Assembly: GCA_009775365.1 (NCBI GenBank)
Contig: VSPM01000089.1
Span: forward strand, 1-9,689
Reading direction: 5' to 3'
Source: Muribaculaceae bacterium
Lineage (GTDB): Bacteria > Bacteroidota > Bacteroidia > Bacteroidales > Muribaculaceae
Length of the DNA stretch: 9,689 bases
Shown: one piece after another, positions 1 to 6,368 of the stretch
How the letters are laid out: the number at the start of each line of letters is the position of its first letter
Position numbering within the stretch: the first letter of the stretch is position 1
Notes under the pieces: model-generated
Database searches by the model: none
What the model saw: only the letters and a program-made list of their open reading frames with translations
What the model was told of the DNA's origin: nothing
Position numbers and translations under genes: made by a program

Positions 1-6
1 GGAAAT

Positions 7-33
7 TTACCCGATTCTCAACAAACCGGGTAA
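7..33. repeat. Short inverted repeat ahead of transposase remnant
   Basis: TTACCCG at 7-13 is matched perfectly by CGGGTAA at 27-33, leaving a 13-nt loop. It could be a hairpin near the end of the insertion sequence or a weak terminator of a gene to the left. No T-run follows directly (the next bases are GGGAAAA), so a terminator call is not supported. Terminal inverted repeats of an insertion sequence cannot be confirmed because the other end is missing. Confidence 0.3.
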
Positions 34-75
34 GGGAAAATATGTCTTTATTTTTATCTTAAATGAAAGAGCCGT

Positions 76-741
76 GTGTTCGTGAAGTTACGAAAAATAT
101 CTGAGATTACGGCCACGTTGCCGTTTGCCGAGTTCGATTTTATGCAAAAATATCGCGAGAGTTTTGCCGTAAGCGAGCTCGGGCGCATCCATGCGCAACT
201 GCCATTGAAGGAGCTGGCAGAGAAAATCCGCTCGCATTTTCCCAAAACGCATCCTCAAGGTAACACGCCGATGTTCCCGCCGGAGGGAGAGGTGGCGCTG
301 ATGTTCCTCAAACCATATACCGGACAATCGGATGACGGCCTGATCGAGATGCTCAACGGCAACATACACATGCAGATGTTCTGCGGGGTGCTCATAGATC
401 CCGCTAAGCCCATAAAGAACGGCAAGATAGTCAGTGCTATCCGTCAGCGCATATCCGGAGTTCCGGACATCAGAGAACTGCAGAAAATCCTGTATGGCAA
501 ATGGGGCGGCTCGCTGAGAAACAAGGATTTGTGTCTGACCGATGCCACCTGCTACGAGAGCCATCTGCGGTTCCCGACGGATGTAAAACTGTTGTGGGAA
601 TGCTGCGAGTGGCTTCAATCTCTAATTGCAAAGACCTGTAAGGCGCTGAAGGAACGGCAGCCGCGCAACAAGTATCGTGACATTGACCGGATGTCGCAGA
701 AAACGTCAGCAACAATGTCTTCCGCATCTTTGTCATTTTGA
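76..741 (+). pseudogene. Truncated IS1182/IS5-like transposase (N-terminal part)
   Basis: This is the N-terminal part of a DDE transposase. Residues about 60-140 look like the InsH/DUF772 N-terminal domain (MFPPEGEVALMFLKPYTG). D156 in LTDATCYESHLRFPTD is the first catalytic Asp in the typical 'D-A-T...yPTD' context. Homology appears to stop after RNKYRDIDR (about residue 205). The last 16 residues are low-complexity and read to a stop at 739-741. Family members are usually 400-550 residues, so the second Asp and the Glu of the active site are missing and the product should not transpose. An in-frame TGA at 64-66 limits the start to GTG 76 or GTG 82, and no ribosome binding site is evident. 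Another frame across the break reads NNVFRIFVILNKPESMK and stops at 762-764. It may be a fused remnant of another gene, but I could not identify it. The transposase assignment is firm from motif recall; the exact IS family is less sure. Confidence 0.75.
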
Positions 742-1026
742 ACAAACCTGAGAGCATGAAGTAGCATTCTACGATAATTATCGTTGAATAATTTCTCAAA
801 ACGCTAATTTGTAAAAGTTCCCATGAAGGTGCCTGTGATTATTGGGTCACAAAATTACAAAATAATTTGATATAGGCAAATTTGGAAAGTTGCTTCACAA
901 TCTGAGGCTGCTATAAAAAAGCATTTATTGGAATACGTGCCGCCGGGGGAATGTGTACTATTTGGAGTGTATCGGCGTTATTTCAACATATTCTGACACT
1001 ATTCTTATATATTAATGTGTTTTGTA
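742..1026. other. Gene-poor spacer after the transposase remnant
   Basis: No convincing reading frame or RNA gene is seen here. It contains a perfect 14-bp palindrome (771-784) and AT-rich tracts. I looked for the Bacteroidota promoter (TTTG, then TAnnTTTG about 20 nt on) ahead of the kinase-like gene and found no exact match. Near misses are TAATTTG-type strings around 805-870 and ACTATTTG near 957-964. The spacer is probably part insertion-sequence scar and part promoter region of the next gene. Confidence 0.5.
771..784. repeat. 14-bp perfect palindrome ACGATAATTATCGT
   Basis: The string equals its own reverse complement. It lies just downstream of the transposase remnant and about 240 nt before the next gene. 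It could be an operator half-site pair or a scar of the insertion. A single 14-bp palindrome in about 10 kb is close to chance expectation, so function is uncertain. Confidence 0.4.
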
Positions 1027-1518
1027 ATGAGAAAAGTTCTTATAATAGGCTGTCCCGGAGCCGGTAAGAGCACATTCGCGCGAAAGTTGTCGAAGAAGAC
1101 CGGCCTCCCTCTGCATTATCTCGATATGATATGGCATAGGGCAGACCGGACTACAGTGTCTCCTGAAGAGTTTGACTCGCGTCTGGATGAGATACTTGCC
1201 ACTGACGAGTGGATTATCGACGGTAATTATATGCGCACCATGCCAAGGCGATTGTGTAAGGCAGACACAGTATTCTTTTTTGACATTCCTGTTGATGTAT
1301 GCCTGTCAGGCGCGATTGAGAGGCTGGGGAAGGAGAGGGTGGATATGCCCTGGCACGATACTGAACTTGATGAAGAGTTTCGCCAATGGATTCTTGACTT
1401 TCCCGATTATCAGCTTCCGATAATAAGATTGCTTCTGGATCCTTATGAAGGGAATGTGATTGTTTTCACCTCAAGAGGGCAGGCAGACGATTACATCGGT
1501 CAGCAGGCTCTTGGCTGA
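1027..1518 (+). CDS. P-loop nucleotide kinase-like protein (adenylate kinase / topology modulation family)
   Basis: A 163-residue cytoplasmic protein. The Walker A loop G8-C-P-G-A-G-K14-S-T16 sits right after the first beta strand (KVLIIG). It continues with LPLHYLDMIWHRADRT, WIIDGNY (about 63-69), a hydrophobic strand TVFFFDIP, and EEFRQWILDFP. This set is typical of small proteins annotated 'adenylate kinase' or 'topology modulation protein' (FlaR-like), which bind ATP and probably phosphorylate a nucleotide or other small substrate. The true substrate of this subgroup is not established. I chose ATG 1027 over ATG 1015 because it puts the family's usual Met-Arg/Lys-Lys-Val directly before the P-loop; the longer start adds only MCFV. 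The length is normal and the gene looks intact. It is monocistronic and ends 16 nt from the convergent phosphate transporter gene, with no obvious terminator between them. Confidence 0.85.
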   Translation: MRKVLIIGCPGAGKSTFARKLSKKTGLPLHYLDMIWHRADRTTVSPEEFDSRLDEILATDEWIIDGNYMRTMPRRLCKADTVFFFDIPVDVCLSGAIERLGKERVDMPWHDTELDEEFRQWILDFPDYQLPIIRLLLDPYEGNVIVFTSRGQADDYIGQQALG

Positions 1519-1534
1519 GAAAACGCAGTGAATT

Positions 1535-3832
1535 CTAAGGCAGCGCGGGAGCGTGGTTTTCAGGATGCGAGAAACTTCTATAGGACGATGGCGCAAGATT
1601 CAGTTTGCCGGAAGCCCGGAGCATCTTGCGAAGTGATGTCACAAACTCTTTGCTCTCCTGAAGCAGGTTAAGATATACGTAGGCTACGCTCATATTGTCG
1701 GTGTCTCCCTTTTGCAGAAGGTCGTATATGTCGCGCGTGTGGTTTGAAATCTCATCCTTGATGTCGTTGCATCTGCGCCGCAATGTGTCGATATGCTCCG
1801 GATTGCTTTCTTCAATTGCCGCTTCTGAATCTTTAATTACTGATTTGATACTATCCATCAATGAAATGTATGAATCATGAAACTCTTTCGGAAGCGGGAG
1901 GAAATTGTTGTCGACATGCTCTTTGCACACCTCATTTATTCTTCTGAGGTTGTAGGTCATCGACATGGCCATGTTGTTGCTTAGGTGGAACCATGTGCTC
2001 TTCTCTATGGCTGTTCCCGGAGATACCCGGCGCATACACAGTGTGAGTTTTCGGCGCTGTCCTTTCAACACGTCTTTTTCAGTTATTAGCGCTTTTTCGG
2101 ATTTCGACAGCAGTTTGGAGTTGTCATTGATGAATCCATCGGTAACATTTGTAAAATTGATATAGGCAAAATTTAGAAACATCCTTTGTTTCTCGTTTAT
2201 ATAAACTCGAAGCAGCGGCCACACTTCAGCGGGGTTGTTTGATGCCAGAATTGCCTGGAAGAGTGTGTCGTTTTGCGTTTCTTTTCCCTTATTACGGAAT
2301 TTTATATTGCTTCTGATGAGCATGGCGAGGGCTATTAGTCCACCCGCAATCATTACCGGCACTCCACCCATGTGCATAAGGCAGACCACCATCCCTGCGC
2401 CAATGAAGGCTACCCCGGCAGTGATGAACCATCCGCCGATTACTGAAATCACTCCCGTGATACGAAACACCGCGCTTTCACGTCCCCATGCGCGGTCGGC
2501 GAGTGATGTGCCCATTGCCACCATGAAAGTGACAAATGTGGTAGACAGAGGCAGCTTCAGAGATGTGCCTATTGCTATCAGCATCCCGGCAAGCATCAGA
2601 TTGACCGACCCGCGCACAAGGTCGAACGCCGCGCCGTTCTCTTCCTGGGTGACGCTGCTGTCCATCCTGAGGTTTATCCACTTGCGTAATTTATATGGAG
2701 TGTGTGCTCTCACTAATGCGAGTGTGTTGAGAGATGCTCTTACAAGCGATCTTCCTATGCGAGACGACCCGAACATTTCATCGCCTTGGCTTTTGGAACT
2801 TAGCCCGACGGTGGTTTGCGTGACTCTGCGAGCCTTGCCGGAGGTTGCAAGCGAGACTACCATAATTGTGCCTGCTCCTATGAGGAAATAAAATGGAGTC
2901 TCGGCAGGTCCTTTCAGGCTCTCCATCATATAGCCGTGAAGGTTGCCTCCGCCTGATGCCATGTAATCCTGATATGATGCAAGCGAAGTGAGTGGAACGC
3001 CGATGAAATTCACAAGGTCGTTCCCCGCAAATGCCATTGCGAGAGAGAATGTGCCAAGCAAAACTATAATCTTAAATACGTTGATTCTGCACCAGTGGAG
3101 AACCTGCATGATCAATGTGAAAATTAAGAAAGACCCTATAAGAATCGCACCTGTGTTGATGTCGATCCATTCTTTCAGTTCAGGGGTCATTATTGTAAGG
3201 TCTTTTATCCCCTTCAGGAGCATGAAATAGACTATAGATGTGCATGCCGCTCCGCCGAAAATACCAACTTTCCATTTCAGCCGGCTTTTATATTCAAATG
3301 TGAATATCAGTCGTGTCAGGAATTGAACGATGGTGCCAAACACAAATGCTATCGCCACTGAAAGAAAAATACCGACAATCACGGATAGCGCTTTCTCTGT
3401 GTTCATCAAGTCGCCGATGCCTAATGTGCTTTCGGGAGCGCTTATCTTGAACAAAGCAACCACGAATGTGGCTCCAAGCAGTTCAAACACCATGGAGACA
3501 GTGGTTGAAGTGGGCATCCCAAGGGTGTTGAACATGTCCAGCAATATTATGTCTGTAACCATTACGGCCATGAATATGGCTATAACATCATAAAACGAAA
3601 GGTTCTCCGGCCGGAATATTCCGTGGCGTGCCACGTCCATCATGCCGTTGCTCATTGCGGCTCCTATGAATACCCCAATCGAGGCAACAATCATGACTCT
3701 TCTGAAAGAGGCAGCTTTAGAGCCTACTGCCGATGTGAGAAAATTGACCGCATCATTGCTTACGCCGACCGAAAGATCAAAAATGGCGAGCAAAAAAAGG
3801 AAAATTACGATTCCAAGAAAAATAATATCCAT
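1535..3832 (-). CDS. PiT-family inorganic phosphate transporter with C-terminal PhoU-like domain
   Basis: A 765-residue inner-membrane phosphate permease of the PiT/PHO4 family, expected to take up phosphate (or metal-phosphate) with a cation. Both inverted-repeat signatures are visible: GVSNDAVNF at 23-31 with PTSTT at 107-111, and AGNDLVNF at 269-276 with LPLSTT at 427-432. Roughly ten to twelve hydrophobic segments lie between residues 4 and 507, with a polar loop at about 332-408. E. coli PitA has about 500 residues. The extra C-terminal 230 residues or so (from about 530) are soluble, charged and helical, ending in YLNLLQESKEFVTSLRKML, and resemble PhoU/DUF47 domains, suggesting built-in control of transport. 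It is last in the minus-strand block, 70 nt after the PhoR-like kinase gene. The start at 3832 places a membrane segment right at the N-terminus, as is usual for the family. The family call is firm; regulation by the adjacent two-component pair is inferred. Confidence 0.93.
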   Translation of the reverse strand: MDIIFLGIVIFLFLLAIFDLSVGVSNDAVNFLTSAVGSKAASFRRVMIVASIGVFIGAAMSNGMMDVARHGIFRPENLSFYDVIAIFMAVMVTDIILLDMFNTLGMPTSTTVSMVFELLGATFVVALFKISAPESTLGIGDLMNTEKALSVIVGIFLSVAIAFVFGTIVQFLTRLIFTFEYKSRLKWKVGIFGGAACTSIVYFMLLKGIKDLTIMTPELKEWIDINTGAILIGSFLIFTLIMQVLHWCRINVFKIIVLLGTFSLAMAFAGNDLVNFIGVPLTSLASYQDYMASGGGNLHGYMMESLKGPAETPFYFLIGAGTIMVVSLATSGKARRVTQTTVGLSSKSQGDEMFGSSRIGRSLVRASLNTLALVRAHTPYKLRKWINLRMDSSVTQEENGAAFDLVRGSVNLMLAGMLIAIGTSLKLPLSTTFVTFMVAMGTSLADRAWGRESAVFRITGVISVIGGWFITAGVAFIGAGMVVCLMHMGGVPVMIAGGLIALAMLIRSNIKFRNKGKETQNDTLFQAILASNNPAEVWPLLRVYINEKQRMFLNFAYINFTNVTDGFINDNSKLLSKSEKALITEKDVLKGQRRKLTLCMRRVSPGTAIEKSTWFHLSNNMAMSMTYNLRRINEVCKEHVDNNFLPLPKEFHDSYISLMDSIKSVIKDSEAAIEESNPEHIDTLRRRCNDIKDEISNHTRDIYDLLQKGDTDNMSVAYVYLNLLQESKEFVTSLRKMLRASGKLNLAPSSYRSFSHPENHAPALP

Positions 3833-3902
3833 GAATTGCTAAATTTTGTGCATTGTTTTGTGAGTGCAAAATTCGGCAGTTTATGTATATTATTTATTAA
3901 TA
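3833..3902. promoter_or_regulatory. AT-rich 70-nt gap between kinase and phosphate transporter genes
   Basis: This is the only sizeable gap inside the regulator-kinase-transporter block. It carries an AT-only inverted repeat (ATATTA at 3887-3892, TAATAT at 3898-3903) touching the kinase stop codon. On the minus strand, GAATTTTG is one base from the Bacteroidota -7 consensus, but no partner TTTG lies at the right distance. The gap is long enough for a separate phosphate-responsive promoter for the transporter, but the sequence does not prove one. Confidence 0.3.
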
Positions 3903-5315
3903 TTATGTTGCCTTTTTGTTAACTTTTAATTGGAAAGTGTAGGTTAGCCCGCAATTGCTCCGTGCCTCTATCTTGCCCCCATGAAAAGCCACGGCATTGC
4001 GCACGATTGAAAGGCCGAGACCTGTCCCGCCTGATTGCCGCGAACGTCCTTTGTCTATCCGGTAAAACCTCTCGAAAATGTGAGGCAGATGTTCTGATGA
4101 AATTCCGCATCCATTGTCGCTAATGATGAAATTTCCGTTTTCATCTGCGTTTATCTTCATCTCAGTGGCGTTGCTGTGGGATATGGCATTGTCTATCAGG
4201 TTCCGGAATATTGATTCAAGCAGTTGCCTGTTGCCATTGATAGTGAGCATCGGCATGTGGAGCATGATTTTCATGTCGGTGCGCAATGACTCTTCTTCAA
4301 CTATGTCTGTTACAATGTCTGAAAGATTCACTTCACATCGTTCAATCATGTCGGCCCCTTCATCCATTCTTGTTATTACCGACACATCTTTCAGTAAGGC
4401 GCTCAGGCGTCTGGCATTGGCATGGATTCGTTGAATAAACTCCTCTTTCTTTTTTGACTCCATTTCCGGATGGTCGTTGAGCAGCTCGAGACACACAAGA
4501 ATGGATGCCACGGGAGTTTTCAGTTCATGATTGATATTGTTTGTGAGTTGTTTTTTCAGGCGTATTTTGTCTTTCTCAAGTCTTATGGCCTCACGGTGCT
4601 GTTCGTCGCGCTGCACATAAAGTTTGACTATATTGCTTGCTATGTTGCCAAGTTCATCGTCGGGAAACGCTTCGTCGCTATATATGTGTCCTCCTTGTTC
4701 CGCTTTCTCAGCAAACCGGTTCAGGCGTTTGATGCTGAAAGAGATTTTGCGTGTTGCAAAAAAACTGACAAGGCTCATGATCACAGTCATGACAGCCATT
4801 ATCCATATCAGAGTGCTGTCAGCCTTTAAGAAATCGGCAAGTGAATGTGTATATGGGGCGGCGGAGCGAATCACCATCCCGTCATCGGCAATGCGAGCGG
4901 AATAGAAGTAATATACATCATCGCTTTCTGAAAAGCGCTCCACTGCGTGCCCTGTGCCATTTGCTCTGGCGTCGGTCACTTCCGGACGTGTATTGTGGTT
5001 AGTGGCAGGGAATGGTGTTTTATCATTGCTGTCGAAAACGACATTCCCGTTTATGTCGATTAAAGTGACACGAAGTTCTGCCACCGGCACACCTATGCGC
5101 GACACAATGCTGTCTATGTGCTCACCTTGGCGCAAGTCATCGGCAATCCTTTCATTGTGCATCTGGAGCCTTGCATCAAGCAATGACGCCTTAAAACTTT
5201 TCTCTCTATAATATTGAAAACACATGCATGTCCCCACGAGCATCCAGCAGATTGCCAGTGTCGTGAGGAGCATGCGTGTATGGAATGAAAATCTAATCCT
5301 GCCAGCCATAGCCAT
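3903..5315 (-). CDS. PhoR-like membrane sensor histidine kinase
   Basis: A 470-residue inner-membrane sensor kinase. Membrane segment 1 is at about 16-34, an extracytoplasmic sensor at 35-166, membrane segment 2 at about 167-187, then a linker. The dimerisation box NNINHELKTP carries phospho-accepting H263. The ATPase domain shows the N-box NLIDNAISHS (372-381), SDNGCGIS (399-406), FERFYRID (414-421) and GGTGLGLSIV (429-438). The sensor contains LIDINGNVVFDS (85-96), NH..RPEV..A...G.G (107-123) and RFS, the pattern seen in PhoR-type sensors, so phosphate starvation is a plausible signal. The ATG at 5315 lies inside the regulator gene, overlapping its end by 23 nt; a second ATG at 5309 is possible. 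The overlap implies co-translation with its partner regulator. The kinase call is certain. The PhoR assignment rests on sensor resemblance plus the phosphate transporter next door, and other signals remain possible. Confidence 0.92.
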   Translation of the reverse strand: MAMAGRIRFSFHTRMLLTTLAICWMLVGTCMCFQYYREKSFKASLLDARLQMHNERIADDLRQGEHIDSIVSRIGVPVAELRVTLIDINGNVVFDSNDKTPFPATNHNTRPEVTDARANGTGHAVERFSESDDVYYFYSARIADDGMVIRSAAPYTHSLADFLKADSTLIWIMAVMTVIMSLVSFFATRKISFSIKRLNRFAEKAEQGGHIYSDEAFPDDELGNIASNIVKLYVQRDEQHREAIRLEKDKIRLKKQLTNNINHELKTPVASILVCLELLNDHPEMESKKKEEFIQRIHANARRLSALLKDVSVITRMDEGADMIERCEVNLSDIVTDIVEEESLRTDMKIMLHMPMLTINGNRQLLESIFRNLIDNAISHSNATEMKINADENGNFIISDNGCGISSEHLPHIFERFYRIDKGRSRQSGGTGLGLSIVRNAVAFHGGKIEARSNCGLTYTFQLKVNKKAT

Positions 5316-5955
5316 AACCGGAGCGGGAGATTATGCATTTGCCGTATGGGGCTATTTTATTGCGGATTCGGGTAATATGCACGTCAACTGAGCGGTCTGC
5401 AATCACAACTTTTTCCGGCCACACCCTGTGCATTATCTCCTCGCGAGTGAAAATCCTTCCGGGGTTGTTAACCAGAAGTGACAGTATTTCAAACTCTTTT
5501 CGAGGCATTATTACTGTAGAGCCGTCTACATTGCATGTGAGAGAGTTTCGGTCGCACGTCACTCCTTGTGTCGTTGTTCTCATGGTTGTGCGCCTTAGCA
5601 CCGCCTCAATCCGCGCCAGCACATTTTTTATGGAATACGGCTTTGCAATGTAGTCATCTGCTCCTATTTTAAGACCCGACACCATGTCGTCGTCACTGTC
5701 TTTTGCCGTTAGAAAAATTATAGCCGCATGAGATGTGTCGGAATTTGCCTTCAGCTTCGCCGCCAGTTCTTTGCCGCTCATGCCGGACATCATAATGTCG
5801 AGCAGAAACAGGTCGTAGGTTTTCAGATCAAGTTTCAAAGCGTCTTCGGAGCTGGCGGCAGAGTCAGTCTCATAGCCTTCCATCTCAAGATATGTCTGAA
5901 GCCCTTCTCTGAGGGTTTCCTCATCATCTACTATCAATATTTTCCCTTTGGACAT
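5293..5955 (-). CDS. OmpR/PhoB-family response regulator
   Basis: A 220-residue cytoplasmic DNA-binding regulator. In the receiver domain (about 4-120), D10/D11 bind metal, D53 in FLLDIMM is the phosphorylation site, T83 (FLTAK) and Y102 are the switch residues, and K105 (AKPYS) is the conserved lysine. The winged-helix DNA-binding domain (about 131-219) has PRKEFEILSLLVNNPGRIFTREEIMHRVWP and RSVDVHITRIRNKI. The Pro normally four residues after the phospho-Asp is Ser57 here (MMSGMSG), an unusual but probably tolerated change. I chose ATG 5955 over an upstream extension to 6090 because MSKGKILIVDDE begins the receiver domain exactly and the longer form overlaps the MmcQ gene. It starts 2 nt after that gene's stop codon and overlaps the kinase start, so the three genes form one unit. 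The likely partner is the adjacent PhoR-like kinase, and the likely target includes the phosphate transporter (inferred). Confidence 0.93.
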   Translation of the reverse strand: MSKGKILIVDDEETLREGLQTYLEMEGYETDSAASSEDALKLDLKTYDLFLLDIMMSGMSGKELAAKLKANSDTSHAAIIFLTAKDSDDDMVSGLKIGADDYIAKPYSIKNVLARIEAVLRRTTMRTTTQGVTCDRNSLTCNVDGSTVIMPRKEFEILSLLVNNPGRIFTREEIMHRVWPEKVVIADRSVDVHITRIRNKIAPYGKCIISRSGYGYGWQD

Positions 5956-5957
5956 AA

Positions 5958-6320
5958 TTACAAGTTTGAGATTCCCAATTCTTTTTGCACTCTTTTGGGA
6001 AGCATGGACAATGCCTGACGATAGGAGTGAAGAATGAGTTCTTTCTGTAAGGCATCGGGCACGTCTCCATAAAAGTCTACAGACACCCAATGCCTTTTGT
6101 TCATATGGTAGCCGGGACGTATGCCGCTATATTTGTCTCTTAGCTCTATAGAGTATTCCGGATCGATCTTAAGATTATAGAAATCCCATTGTCCGTCAAG
6201 AGTCATAAGACAGAATATTCTGCCTCCGATTTCAAGCGTGAGTGTGTCAGGCCCGAACGGGCATCGTTCGGTGGCATGTGGCAAAGAGAGCCCGTATTCT
6301 CTAACTTCTTCAATGTTCAT
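5958..6320 (-). CDS. MmcQ/YjbR-family (DUF419) small protein
   Basis: A 120-residue cytoplasmic protein. The family hallmarks are PHATERCPFGPDTLTLEIGGRIFCLM near the N-terminus, LKIDPEYSIELRDKY in the middle and GYHMNKRHWVSVDF at about 70-83, the 'pgyHmnKrhW' signature of MmcQ/YjbR proteins. They share a CyaY-like or double-wing fold and are often described as DNA-binding-like, but their role is not established. The length is normal and the gene looks intact. Its stop codon is two bases from the response regulator's start (TAATTATG on the minus strand), so translation of the two is probably coupled. Whether the protein has anything to do with phosphate signalling is unknown; it may simply be a passenger. 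Confidence 0.88.
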   Translation of the reverse strand: MNIEEVREYGLSLPHATERCPFGPDTLTLEIGGRIFCLMTLDGQWDFYNLKIDPEYSIELRDKYSGIRPGYHMNKRHWVSVDFYGDVPDALQKELILHSYRQALSMLPKRVQKELGISNL

Positions 6321-6368
6321 ATGATGACACTAATAATATTGATGGTCTGATCGCCTGTGTCCGGGTTC

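Noticed and set aside
88..618. 176-residue minus-strand open frame opposite the transposase remnant
   Set aside because: The plus strand here carries recognised transposase motifs, while the minus-strand product has none.
1500..1518. TCAGC / GCTGA stem as a terminator between the convergent genes
   Set aside because: Only 5 bp with a 9-nt loop, inside the coding end of the kinase-like gene, and not followed by a T-run on either strand.
2235..2891. 218-residue plus-strand open frame opposite the phosphate transporter
   Set aside because: It is a shadow of the transporter gene: no recognisable domain, composition typical of an antisense frame, and the minus-strand protein has clear family motifs there.
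5956..6090. 45-residue N-terminal extension of the response regulator
   Set aside because: The extension lies wholly within the MmcQ gene in another frame and precedes a complete receiver domain that begins properly at 5955.
6321..6368. GACAC / GTGTC pair in the gap after the peptidase gene as a terminator
   Set aside because: The arms are 5 bp with a loop of more than 20 nt and no T-run follows, so it does not separate the peptidase from the downstream genes.
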